DNA of 64,000 nucleotides, from the NCBI GenBank assembly GCA_963728125.1, contig CAVSIZ010000019.1, positions 62,001-126,000 on the forward strand, given 5' to 3'. Both the position numbers and the translations under genes were made by a program. The DNA comes from CAWDCV01 sp963728125. Its GTDB lineage: Bacteria; Actinomycetota; Actinomycetes; CAWDCV01. Positions 51,081 through 59,771 of this stretch are shown one piece after another. The notes under the pieces are model-generated. The model was given only the letters and a program-made list of their open reading frames with translations, searched no databases and was not told where the DNA came from. Position 1 is the stretch's first letter. Every line of letters begins with the position of its first letter.

Positions 51081-53252
51081 GTGCCGGTGAGCCAGACCAG
51101 AGTTGCACCACCGATCAGCCACAAAAGCACACTGCCGAAGCGCCGGAGGCGCCGCTTCCTTCCCTCGTGGAAGCTGGTGGCGTCGCTCTTCGCGTTCGCG
51201 ACGCTCGCGATCGTCGGAGTCGTCGCCTTCGGCTACTTCACTACCGATATCCCGACGCCGAACGCGTTCGCGCTGCAGCAGAGCACGACCTACTACTACG
51301 CCGACGGCACCACCCCGATCACCAGCGAGGGTGAGCAGAACCGCGTCATCGTTCCGCTCTCGAAGGTGCCGCAGCATGTGCAGCACGCCGTCATCGCCGC
51401 CGAGAACCGCAGCTTCTACGAGGACAGCGGCATCTCGCCGACCGGCATCGCGCGAGCGGCGTACAACAACCTGCGCGGCACGAGCGGCACCCAGGGTGGA
51501 TCGACCATCACCCAGCAATACGCGAAGAACTACTACCTGACGCAGGAACGCTCCTGGGAGCGCAAGATCCGCGAGATCTTCCTGTCGGTGAAGCTGGACC
51601 GGCAGTACACCAAGGACCAGATCCTGCAGGACTACCTCAACACCATCTACTTCGGCCGCGGCGCGTACGGCATCCAAGCCGCCGCGCAGACCTATTTCGG
51701 CGTCGACGTCGAGCAGCTCACCGTCGATCAGGGCGCCGTCTTGGCCCAGGTCATCCGCGCGCCGTCGTACTACGACCCGGAGACCGACCCGCAGCGGGCC
51801 GAGGCCCGGTTCCGGTACGTACTCGACGGCATGGCCGGGCAGGGCTGGCTCGGTGGCGTCGATCCGGCGACCGTGCCGTTCCCCGCCATCCGCACCAAGG
51901 CCGAGTCCAAGGGCGCCGGGCTCGGCGGGCAGACCGGGTACCTCTGGCAGGCGGCCCGGCGCGACCTGCTCGCCAAGGGCGCGCTCACCGAGGAGAACCT
52001 GCTCAAGGGCGGCTACAAGGTCATCACGACGTTCGAGAAGCCCAAGCAGGACGCCGCGGTCGAGGCGGTCGAGGGCACGCTCAACGAGCTCCAGGTCGAT
52101 ACCCCCGATGTCCACGGCGCGCTCGCGGCCGTCCGGCCGGGCGACGGTGCGGTCGTCGCGGCGTACGGCGGCCATGACTTCGTCACCCAGGGCTACAACA
52201 ACGCGCTCCAGGGGACCGTCCAGGCCGGGTCCACGTTCAAGCCCTTCACGCTGGCCGCCGCGCTGGAGAGCGGCATCGGCCTGAAGAGCCGCTTCAGCGG
52301 CGAGAATGAGCAGACCTTCGACGGCTACATCGGCGACGACGGCGAGCCGAAGCCAGTCCTCAACTTCGACGATGCCTCGTTCGGTGAGATCGACCTGGTC
52401 AAGGCGACGGCGAACTCGGTCAACACCGTGTACGTCGCACTCGCCCTCGAGGTCGGTCCCGACAAGGTGCTCGAGGTCGCGCAACGCGCCGGCATCCCCG
52501 AGACGACCGGCGGGCTGCTGAGCTCGCCGTCGGTCACCCTCGGGCCATCGTCGCCGCACCCGATCGATATGGCGTCGGCGTATTCCACCTTCGCGGCGCA
52601 GGGCTTGCGCGCCGACCCGTACGTCGTCAGCAGCATCACCACCTACGACGGCGCGTCGGTGTGGACGTGGAAGCCGAAGCCGCTGCGCGTCTTCGACGAG
52701 GCGGTCACGGCCGACCTGACGTACGCAATGCAGCAGGTCGTGCAGCAGGGCTCGGGCAAGACGGCCAAGGGCCTGCGCCGCCCGGTCGCCGGGAAGACCG
52801 GCACGTCGCAGGAGAACAAGTCGGCATGGTTCGCCGGCTTCACGCCCCAGCTGTCCACCGCGGTTGCGCTGTTCCGCGGCAGCGAGGGAACCGAGGTATC
52901 CCTGGAGGGGGTGGGCGGTCGGCGCAGCGTGACCGGCGGCTCGTTCCCGACGACTATCTGGACCAACTTCATGAAGGCGGCGCTCGATGGCGAAGACGTC
53001 GTCGAGTTCCCCGAGCCCGAATGGGTCGGCAAGACGATGAATCCGCCGCCTCCGCCGGAGCCCGAGCCGGAACCGCAGCCGGAGCAGCCACAGCAACAGC
53101 AGCAGCCGCAACCGCAGCCGACGTTCACGCTGCCCGGCGGGGTCACGGTGACGATCCCGCCGATCGTGCCGCCTCAGCCGGGCCAGCCGGGCCGGCCAGG
53201 TGGCGGTCGTCCGACAACCGACGTCACACCGCCACCCCCCGGCAACGATTGA
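51081..53252 (+). CDS. ponA: Class A penicillin-binding protein (bifunctional transglycosylase/transpeptidase)
   Basis: Protein of 723 residues. One N-terminal membrane helix (about 31-52), then a GT51 transglycosylase domain with the catalytic Glu108 (AAENRSFYED) and GGSTITQQ (139-146), then a transpeptidase domain with S384-TFK, SVN (446-448) and KTG (572-574). The C-terminal 80 residues are Pro/Gln/Glu-rich and disordered. It polymerises and cross-links peptidoglycan outside the membrane. GTG 51081 or GTG 51087 may start it. Position matches ponA1 (Rv0050). Confidence 0.96.
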   Translation: MPVSQTRVAPPISHKSTLPKRRRRRFLPSWKLVASLFAFATLAIVGVVAFGYFTTDIPTPNAFALQQSTTYYYADGTTPITSEGEQNRVIVPLSKVPQHVQHAVIAAENRSFYEDSGISPTGIARAAYNNLRGTSGTQGGSTITQQYAKNYYLTQERSWERKIREIFLSVKLDRQYTKDQILQDYLNTIYFGRGAYGIQAAAQTYFGVDVEQLTVDQGAVLAQVIRAPSYYDPETDPQRAEARFRYVLDGMAGQGWLGGVDPATVPFPAIRTKAESKGAGLGGQTGYLWQAARRDLLAKGALTEENLLKGGYKVITTFEKPKQDAAVEAVEGTLNELQVDTPDVHGALAAVRPGDGAVVAAYGGHDFVTQGYNNALQGTVQAGSTFKPFTLAAALESGIGLKSRFSGENEQTFDGYIGDDGEPKPVLNFDDASFGEIDLVKATANSVNTVYVALALEVGPDKVLEVAQRAGIPETTGGLLSSPSVTLGPSSPHPIDMASAYSTFAAQGLRADPYVVSSITTYDGASVWTWKPKPLRVFDEAVTADLTYAMQQVVQQGSGKTAKGLRRPVAGKTGTSQENKSAWFAGFTPQLSTAVALFRGSEGTEVSLEGVGGRRSVTGGSFPTTIWTNFMKAALDGEDVVEFPEPEWVGKTMNPPPPPEPEPEPQPEQPQQQQQPQPQPTFTLPGGVTVTIPPIVPPQPGQPGRPGGGRPTTDVTPPPPGND

Positions 53253-53261
53253 CGGCGCGGC

Positions 53262-53331
53262 GGTCGTGTAGATCGTCGTGAAAATGGTGCGCTCGGGATC
53301 GTGCTGTGGCTCCACGACGATCTACACGACC
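53262..53331. repeat. Perfect 19-base inverted repeat after the PBP gene
   Basis: Arms GGTCGTGTAGATCGTCGTG (53262-53280) and its exact complement (53313-53331) enclose a 32-base loop. It starts 10 bases after the PBP stop. The arm matches the repeat after parB at nearly every base. A terminator function is likely; the length is far more than needed. Confidence 0.9.
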
Positions 53332-53385
53332 ACCAGGGCGGGGACACGCAGCCGGCCGTCGACCGATGCCAAGGCGTGAGGGACG

Positions 53386-54804
53386 ATGGGCGCGATGAGC
53401 ACGCCACCTCACAGCGACTCCGGCAGCGCCTCCGCATCGGTGGTGCTGCCGACGCGCGACGACCCGCTCGTCCGCGCATCGAGCGAGGGGATCGGCGGCC
53501 CCGCCGGCTCCCGGGTGGCGCCGCTCGCCGGCTGGTGGACGCCGCTGCGCGTGTGCATCGTCCTCGTCATCCTGGCGAGCGCACTCGGGTACGTCGCCGA
53601 CGGGTATTGCCGCGGCCAGGGCTGGCCGCGTAACACCACCGTGGAGTACGCCCACGCGTGCTACAGCGACCTGCCGCACCTGTTCCTCGAGCGCGGCCTC
53701 TCGACCGGCGCCATCCCCTACCTGTCGAGCGATCCGGCCGCGCAGTCCTTCGAGTATCCGGTCCTGTCCGGAGCAATCGCCTGGCTGACCGCGCTCGTCT
53801 CGGGCGGCAACCAACGGGTCTTCTTCGACGTCAATGTCCTGGTCCTGGCCGCCCTCTCCATCGTCACGGTGTGGGCGACTGCGCAATTGGCCGGCCGCCG
53901 TCCCTGGGATGCTGCCATCGTCGCCGTTGCACCGACCCTCATCCTCGCGGCGACGATCAACTGGGACCTGCTCGCCATGGCGCTGACCGCCGTCGCCATG
54001 CTTGCGTGGGCACGCCGCTCCCCGATCCTCGCTGGCATCCTGCTGGGACTCGGCATCGCCGCGAAGCTCTATCCACTGTTCGTCCTCGGTCCGCTGCTCG
54101 TGCTCTGCGTCCGCGCCGACCGCATGCGCGCGTTCCTGCAGACCCTGGGCGCGACCGTCGTGGCGTGGGCCGCCGTCAATCTGCCGGTCGCCGCGTTCGG
54201 ATACGAGGGGTGGAGCGCGTTCTACCGCTTCAACGTCGACCGGGCGGCGGAGTTCGGATCGCCGTGGTACGCCCTCGAGCAGCTGGGCGTCGGCTTACCC
54301 GACGGGGTGCTGAACTGGCTCACGACGCTGCTGTTCGTCGCGGCGTGCGGCGCGATCGCCTGGCTCGGGCTGACTGCGCAGCGCCGTCCACGGCTGCCAC
54401 AGCTGGTGTTCCTCGTCGTCGCTGCGTTCCTCGTGACCAACAAGGTCTACTCCCCGCAGTACGCCCTGTGGCTGCTCCCGCTCGCGGCCCTGGCCCGACC
54501 CCGCTGGCGCGACATCGCCATCTGGCAGGGCTGCGAGGTCGTCTACTTCTTCGCGATCTGGCTGTTCCTCAACGGCTTCTACGACGCCGACCGCGGGCTG
54601 CGCAAGGAGTGGTACGCCCTCGCAGTCTTCATCCACATCGCCGGTACGGCATACCTCGCCTGGCAGGTCATCCGGGACATCCGCGAGCCATGGCGAGATC
54701 CGGTCCGCGCCGATGGCATCGACGACGACCCGGCCGGCGGCGTCCTCGACGGTGCTCCCGACCGTGGCGTGCGGCCGGTCGAGCGGGAGCCGGTGCCGGC
54801 GTGA
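53386..54804 (+). CDS. Membrane glycosyltransferase, GT87-like
   Basis: Polytopic membrane protein of 472 residues with about 9-10 helices, of the GT-C fold mannosyltransferase type (DUF2029/GT87), which uses polyprenyl-phosphate sugars. An early catalytic-loop region includes the NTTVEYAHACYSDL segment and an RGL-x-x-GAIPYLSSDPAAQSFEYPVLSG stretch (key residues SFEYPVL). ATG 53386 with GAGGGA just upstream, or ATG 53395. Corresponds to Rv0051, next to ponA1. Confidence 0.86.
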   Translation: MGAMSTPPHSDSGSASASVVLPTRDDPLVRASSEGIGGPAGSRVAPLAGWWTPLRVCIVLVILASALGYVADGYCRGQGWPRNTTVEYAHACYSDLPHLFLERGLSTGAIPYLSSDPAAQSFEYPVLSGAIAWLTALVSGGNQRVFFDVNVLVLAALSIVTVWATAQLAGRRPWDAAIVAVAPTLILAATINWDLLAMALTAVAMLAWARRSPILAGILLGLGIAAKLYPLFVLGPLLVLCVRADRMRAFLQTLGATVVAWAAVNLPVAAFGYEGWSAFYRFNVDRAAEFGSPWYALEQLGVGLPDGVLNWLTTLLFVAACGAIAWLGLTAQRRPRLPQLVFLVVAAFLVTNKVYSPQYALWLLPLAALARPRWRDIAIWQGCEVVYFFAIWLFLNGFYDADRGLRKEWYALAVFIHIAGTAYLAWQVIRDIREPWRDPVRADGIDDDPAGGVLDGAPDRGVRPVEREPVPA

Positions 54805-54823
54805 CTGCGCATCCTGCCGAAAC

Positions 54824-54882
54824 CTCCAACAACGGATGGGGATTCGGCGTGCTGGTGGTCAGAACCGGATCCGTTGTTGGAG
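54824..54882. repeat. 14-base inverted repeat between two glycosyltransferase genes
   Basis: Arms CTCCAACAACGGAT (54824-54837) and ATCCGTTGTTGGAG (54869-54882) with a 31-base loop, 20 bases after the GT87 stop and 16 bases before the next start. Same architecture as the repeats at 46840 and 53262, but different arm sequence. Confidence 0.85.
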
Positions 54883-54898
54883 CTGAGGACGTCTGCTC

Positions 54899-56089
54899 GT
54901 GACCCGAACCATGCCCGAGTCCGACACGCAGGCAGCGCCGCCGCCCGGTCCGTCGCTGCGCCAGCGTCTCGCCACGCGGTGGGCCGCCATCCCCGCCACC
55001 GACCTCGAGGTGCTGGGACTGTGGCTGCTGTCCCGCGCCGCAACGCTCGTCGTCGTCGCTGCTGGCGGTTGGCTGTTCGTCGACGGCACCCGGGTAGAGC
55101 CGTTCCTGGAGCGCTGGGACCAGTGGGACGTGCCGCATCTCATCACCGTTGCGATGAATGGATACGGCACCCGCCCGACCAACGTCCCGCTGGAGGCGTT
55201 CTTCCCCGGCCTCCCGCTGCTGCTCCGGGGACTGCACACCGTCGGCATCGACTACCTGGCTGCGGGGCTGCTCGTCTCGTTCATCGCGGGTGCGGTCGCC
55301 GTCGTTGCGCTCGGCCGCCTCGCAGATCTGGACGGCGGGGCTGGCGTCGGTCGCCGCGCGGTGCTCTTGCTGCTGCTGTCGCCTGGCGTCGTGTTCCTGG
55401 CCGCCGGCTACACCGAGGCGCTGTTCCTCGCGTTCGCGATTCCCGCCTGGCTGGCCGCGCGCCGGGACCGCTGGCTGCTCGCCGGCCTGCTTGCCGCCGG
55501 CGCCTGCACCGTGCGCGTGAGCGGCGTCTTCCTCGCCGCCGCACTCGTCGTGCACTACCTCGTGGGTGATGGCGGGATCCGCCGACGCGGCTGGCGCGGC
55601 GCACCGGCCCTCCTGCTCCCGGCCGTACCGCTCGCACTGTTCATGCTGCACCTGCAGGCGCGGACCGGGAATTGGCTGGCCTGGCAGGCGGCGCAGGAGG
55701 AGGGCTGGTCACGACGCCTTACCGATCCGTGGACGGCGCTGCGCACGACCTTCGACGGAGCGTTCGACCCGGCTCAGCCGCCGTTGTGGCAGTGGACGTG
55801 GCGGTACGAGATCGTCGTCGTCTTCCTCGGGGTTGCGTTCACGGCATGGTTGCTCTGGAGGCGGCGCTGGGGCGAGTCGGCGTACGTCGGACTGTCGCTG
55901 GCGGCGCTGGCAACGTCGTCGTGGTACTTCTCGGTGCCGCGCGCGACGCTGCTGTGGTTTCCGTTGTGGATCGCGCTCGCGACCTGGTCGCTGCGGGCGC
56001 GGTGGGTGCTCATCGCATGGCTGACCATCGCGGCGCCGATGGCCGTCGTGTTCACGTTGGTCTTCACCACGGGTCGCTGGGCTGGCTGA
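54899..56089 (+). CDS. PIG-V-like mannosyltransferase (GT-C fold)
   Basis: Membrane protein of 396 residues with about 8-9 helices. The catalytic loop shows LERWDQWDVPHLITVAMNGYG (W-D-x-W-D/H pattern) and VPLEAFFPGLPLLLR, as in PIG-V and related polyprenol-phosphate-mannose-dependent enzymes. A conserved TEALFLAFAIPAWLA follows. GTG 54899. The gene directly follows the GT87-like gene, and the pair probably makes or decorates an envelope glycan or glycoprotein. Acceptor unknown. Confidence 0.85.
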   Translation: MTRTMPESDTQAAPPPGPSLRQRLATRWAAIPATDLEVLGLWLLSRAATLVVVAAGGWLFVDGTRVEPFLERWDQWDVPHLITVAMNGYGTRPTNVPLEAFFPGLPLLLRGLHTVGIDYLAAGLLVSFIAGAVAVVALGRLADLDGGAGVGRRAVLLLLLSPGVVFLAAGYTEALFLAFAIPAWLAARRDRWLLAGLLAAGACTVRVSGVFLAAALVVHYLVGDGGIRRRGWRGAPALLLPAVPLALFMLHLQARTGNWLAWQAAQEEGWSRRLTDPWTALRTTFDGAFDPAQPPLWQWTWRYEIVVVFLGVAFTAWLLWRRRWGESAYVGLSLAALATSSWYFSVPRATLLWFPLWIALATWSLRARWVLIAWLTIAAPMAVVFTLVFTTGRWAG

Positions 56090-56182
56090 CCGCCGGCGGG
56101 CCTTACTCGCTCCGGCTGACTTCATGTCGCCGGCGGATCGCAACGTTGCAGGAGAGCATGAATCTCAAGGAAACCGCTCGCC

Positions 56183-56326
56183 GTGGACGTCGCAGCTCCG
56201 CGGGCCACGGAACGGGTGCTCGCGCCGTTCGCGCGACTCATGCAGCTGCACGGCACGGTGCTCGCGGCATCGGTCTCGGCGGTCTTCGGCGTCTACCTGC
56301 TCGTGCGGAGCGTCACCGCCGCTTGA
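56183..56326 (+). CDS. Small membrane protein
   Basis: A 47-residue protein, VDVAAPRATERVLAPFARLM at its start and then a hydrophobic helix (GTVLAASVSAVFGVYLLVRS). GTG 56183; AAGG lies about 12 bases upstream. Its TGA overlaps the ATG of the Eis-like gene (TGATG), which suggests coupling and supports it as a real gene. No homologue recognised. Confidence 0.5.
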   Translation: MDVAAPRATERVLAPFARLMQLHGTVLAASVSAVFGVYLLVRSVTAA

Positions 56327-57522
56327 TGTCAGCAGGGGTGGGTAACGTCGGCCGAGTGCCCGCCCTGACCACCCGCGACGCGACATCGGATGACTTCGAC
56401 GCCCTGATCGAGGTTCGCGCGCGCTCGTTCGGGCTGATGTCCTCCTCCGAGCGCGAGGAGTGGAAGGTCTCGGTCGCTGTCGCGGTCGAGGACCGGCGCT
56501 ATCTCGTCGTCGTGGACGGGGATCGCGTCGTCGCCGGCGCTCGGGTGTGGGACTTCGGCCAGTGGTGGTGCGGCCGCGCGGTCCCGATGGGCGGCATTGG
56601 CGGGGTCGTCGTCGACCCCGAGTACCGCGGGCGCGGTGCAGCGACGCTGCTGATGCGGTCGGTTCTGGTTCGTTGCCGAGAGCTGGGGCTCGTCGTTTCG
56701 GCGCTGTATCCGGCGAGCGTTCCCGTCTATCGCAAGGTCGGGTACGAGTTCGGCGGCGGCCGGCACCGTTACTCGTTCCTCGCCGACGAGGTCCGCCGCC
56801 TTGGGCCGGGACCGACAGCAACACGGCGGGCGACGGCGTCCGATGCCGAGCGACTCCTGGAGCTGGCCGGGCAGACACGCTCGCGTGGCGCCGAGAGCGG
56901 CCCGGTCGTGTGGCCGCGGCGCGAGGTGCGGCAGTGGCTCGACGAGGAGGAGACATTTGCCTACCTCGCCGAGGACGGGTTCGTCGTCTACCGATGGTCC
57001 GACGCGGACTTGACCGTCGATGAGCTGATCGCGCTATCGCCCGATACGACGCGCACGCTGTGGGGACTGGTCGGGTCGGGGGCGTCGATTGCCGAGCAGG
57101 TGCACGCGTACGTTGCGCCGTACGACCCGATCCACCTGCTGCTCGGCCGGGAGGCGGCGAAGGCCACCGAGGTGCAGCGTTGGATGCTGCGGCTGATCGA
57201 CGCGCCCGCGGCGATCGCCGCGCGGGGCTGGCCGGCCGGCGTAGCCGTGGACGTCCCGCTTCAGCTCGACGACGCCGACGTTCCCGAGAATGCAGACGGC
57301 TGGCGGCTTCAGGTGGTGGCCGGCGCCGGCAAGCTCGTTCCGGACGCGGACGACAGCGAGGCGCTGCGGCTCGGACCTCGCGGCCTCGCTGCCCTGTACG
57401 CCGGCACCCCGGTGGCCACGCTGCGCCTCGCCGGGCTGGCGATGGCGGGCTCCCCTGCGTCGGACGCGCAGCTCGATGCTGCCTTCGCTGGTGCGGCGAG
57501 CTTCATGCTCGACTACTTCTGA
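56326..57522 (+). CDS. Eis-like GNAT acetyltransferase with SCP2 domain
   Basis: Protein of 398 residues with two GNAT units and a C-terminal sterol-carrier-like domain, the architecture of the Eis family (enhanced intracellular survival). The first GNAT core shows GGVVVDPEYRGRGAATLLMRS, and the C-terminus closes with LAGLAMAGSPASDAQLDAAFAG and a terminal Phe, whose carboxylate is catalytic in Eis. ATG 56326; GTG 56356 is an alternative. Substrate unknown; in mycobacteria these enzymes acetylate amines. Confidence 0.88.
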   Translation: MSAGVGNVGRVPALTTRDATSDDFDALIEVRARSFGLMSSSEREEWKVSVAVAVEDRRYLVVVDGDRVVAGARVWDFGQWWCGRAVPMGGIGGVVVDPEYRGRGAATLLMRSVLVRCRELGLVVSALYPASVPVYRKVGYEFGGGRHRYSFLADEVRRLGPGPTATRRATASDAERLLELAGQTRSRGAESGPVVWPRREVRQWLDEEETFAYLAEDGFVVYRWSDADLTVDELIALSPDTTRTLWGLVGSGASIAEQVHAYVAPYDPIHLLLGREAAKATEVQRWMLRLIDAPAAIAARGWPAGVAVDVPLQLDDADVPENADGWRLQVVAGAGKLVPDADDSEALRLGPRGLAALYAGTPVATLRLAGLAMAGSPASDAQLDAAFAGAASFMLDYF

Positions 57523-57583
57523 GCTCGAGCGCGATCTAGCTCCGCGCGACCGACCCGTCGGGAGGAGGAGGTAGAAAGGCCGG

Positions 57584-59698
57584 GTGACGGCGGACGGTAG
57601 CGACACCCGGGAGAGGGCCGAAGCGGTCCTCCGGTGTCTCGCCGGCGACCAGGCGCGGTTGCGTGACGACCAGTGGCGAGCGATCGAGGCCGTCGTCGAG
57701 GGGCGCCGGGTGCTGTGCGTGCAACGAACCGGGTGGGGTAAATCGGCGGTCTACTTCATCGCGACCGCGCTCCTGCGGGCGAGGTCCGACGTCGGTCCGA
57801 CGGTGATCGTGTCGCCACTGCTTGCGCTGATGCGCAACCAGGTCGAGGCTGCGGCGCGAGCCGGCATCCATGCGCGCACGATCAACTCCGCGAACCTCGA
57901 CGAATGGGAGGAGATCACCGCAGCGGTCAGCGCTGGCACGGTCGACGTGCTCCTGATCAGCCCCGAGCGCCTCAACAACCCCGACTTTCGCGACAACGTC
58001 CTTCCGCGGCTCGCTGCGACGACCGGCCTGCTGGTCGTCGACGAGGCGCACTGCATCTCCGACTGGGGACACGACTTCCGGCCCGACTATCGGCGGCTGC
58101 GTACGTTCCTCGCCAACCTGCCTGCCGGCACACCGGTGTTGGCGACGACCGCGACCGCCAACCAGCGGGTCACCGACGACGTCGCTGAACAGCTCGGCGA
58201 TGCGCTGGTGCTGCGCGGTCCGCTCGAGCGCGAAACGCTTCGACTCGCCGTGCTCGAACTGGAAAGCCCCGCGCAGCGGCTGGCCTGGCTCGCCGACCAC
58301 CTGGAGCGGCTGCCCGGCTCGGGCATCGTCTACACGCTCACGGTCGCGGCGGCCGGTGAGACAGCTGAATTTCTTCGATCTCGCGGCCATATCGTCGCCG
58401 CCTACTCCGGCCAGGCTGACGACGCAGACCGGCGCGGGGCCGAGCAGGACCTGCTCGACAACAAGCTCAAGGCGCTGGTCGCGACCTCGGCGCTCGGCAT
58501 GGGCTTCGACAAGCCTGACCTCGGGTTCATCGTCCACCTGGGCGCCCCGCCGTCGCCGATCGCCTATTACCAGCAGGTGGGGCGCGCCGGCCGCGCCGTG
58601 GACAGCGCCGAGGTGCTGTTGCTGCCTGGCCAGGAAGACGAGGCGATCTGGCGTTACTTCGCGTCCCTGGCGTTTCCGCCGGAGGAGCAGGTGCGTTCGG
58701 TCCTGGCCGCTCTCGGTTCGGCCGATCGTCCACTGTCGACACCGGCGTTGGAGCCGATGGTCGACCTCCGCCGGACGCGGCTCGAGCTGATGCTCAAGGT
58801 TCTCGACGTCGACGGCGCGGTTCGCCGAGTCCGCGGCGGGTGGACCTCCACCGGCGAACCCTGGGTGTACGACGCGGCCCGCCTGCACCGCGTCGCGCAG
58901 GCGCGCACGGCCGAGCAGCAAAGCATGCGCACCTACGTGGCGCTCACCGGCTGCCGAATGGAGTTCTTGCGGCGCTGCCTCGATGATCCAGGCGCTGCAC
59001 CGTGCGGCCGGTGCGACCAGTGCGCCGGGCTGCGCCTGCCTGATGACGTCTCTGAGCCGACGCTGGCCGCGGCGCGAGCGTTTCTCAGCCGGGCCGGCGT
59101 GGAGATCGCGCCGAAGAAGCTCTGGCCCACGGGCCTCGACTTCGTGCGCGGCAAGATCGGTGCCGCCGAGGAAACAGCTCCGGGCCGGGCAGTCGGCCGC
59201 CTGTCCGACCTCGGCTGGGGCGGCCGGCTGCGGGGGCTGCTGGCGCCGGACGCACCCGACGGCCCCGTGCCCGTCGACCTGGCCGGGGCAGTCGTCGAGG
59301 TACTCACCGACTGGGCGCGAGGCGGCAGTCCCTGGACGGCGCGGCCGGTCGCCGTGGCCGCGGTCGCGTCGCGACGCCGACCCGAGCTGGTGAGTTCGCT
59401 GGCGGCGCACATCGCTGCGGTGGGTCGGCTCCCGATGGTCGGGGCGGTCACCCCAACCGCGGATGCGCCGCCGTCGGGCGGTGGAACACGAGGCAACAGC
59501 GCCCAGCGGGTACGCGCCTTGCGCGCAGCCTTCGCGCTGCCGTCCTCGCTGGCGTCGGTCGTGTCCCAGCTCACGGGCCCGATCCTGCTCGTCGACGACC
59601 TGGTCGATTCGGGTTGGACGATGACCATGGCCGCGCGCGAGCTCCGCTTGGCTGGCGCACCGGCCGTGCTGCCGCTGGCGCTTGCGGTTACCGCCTGA
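57584..59698 (+). CDS. RecQ-like ATP-dependent DNA helicase with C-terminal PRTase-like motif
   Basis: Protein of 704 residues. Helicase core: Walker A TGWGKS (49-54), DEAH (153-156) in VDEAHCISDWGHDFRPDY, ATSALGMGFDKPDLGFIVH and QQVGRAGRA. A zinc-binding cluster GCRMEFLRRC...CGRCDQC (about 454-478) follows as in RecQ. The last 200 residues end with GPILLVDDLVDSGWTMTMAA (663-682), the PRPP-binding signature of type I phosphoribosyltransferases (ComF-like). GTG 57584. Role probably in DNA repair or recombination; the PRTase-like part may be structural only. Confidence 0.9.
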   Translation: MTADGSDTRERAEAVLRCLAGDQARLRDDQWRAIEAVVEGRRVLCVQRTGWGKSAVYFIATALLRARSDVGPTVIVSPLLALMRNQVEAAARAGIHARTINSANLDEWEEITAAVSAGTVDVLLISPERLNNPDFRDNVLPRLAATTGLLVVDEAHCISDWGHDFRPDYRRLRTFLANLPAGTPVLATTATANQRVTDDVAEQLGDALVLRGPLERETLRLAVLELESPAQRLAWLADHLERLPGSGIVYTLTVAAAGETAEFLRSRGHIVAAYSGQADDADRRGAEQDLLDNKLKALVATSALGMGFDKPDLGFIVHLGAPPSPIAYYQQVGRAGRAVDSAEVLLLPGQEDEAIWRYFASLAFPPEEQVRSVLAALGSADRPLSTPALEPMVDLRRTRLELMLKVLDVDGAVRRVRGGWTSTGEPWVYDAARLHRVAQARTAEQQSMRTYVALTGCRMEFLRRCLDDPGAAPCGRCDQCAGLRLPDDVSEPTLAAARAFLSRAGVEIAPKKLWPTGLDFVRGKIGAAEETAPGRAVGRLSDLGWGGRLRGLLAPDAPDGPVPVDLAGAVVEVLTDWARGGSPWTARPVAVAAVASRRRPELVSSLAAHIAAVGRLPMVGAVTPTADAPPSGGGTRGNSAQRVRALRAAFALPSSLASVVSQLTGPILLVDDLVDSGWTMTMAARELRLAGAPAVLPLALAVTA

Positions 59699-59771
59699 TC
59701 CAACGCCGCTGCGGTGATGAGAATCTTCGACATGATCACGGACTTCTGGCCGCTGTTCGGCTTGTCGGGCG

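Noticed and set aside
50832..53315. An 827-codon open frame antisense to the PBP gene
   Set aside because: It is the GC-driven shadow of ponA: Arg/Ala/Gly-rich, no motifs, while the plus strand encodes a complete class A PBP.
57536..59410. A 624-codon frame antisense to the helicase gene
   Set aside because: Low-complexity Arg/Val/Gly composition and no domain; the sense frame has every RecQ motif.
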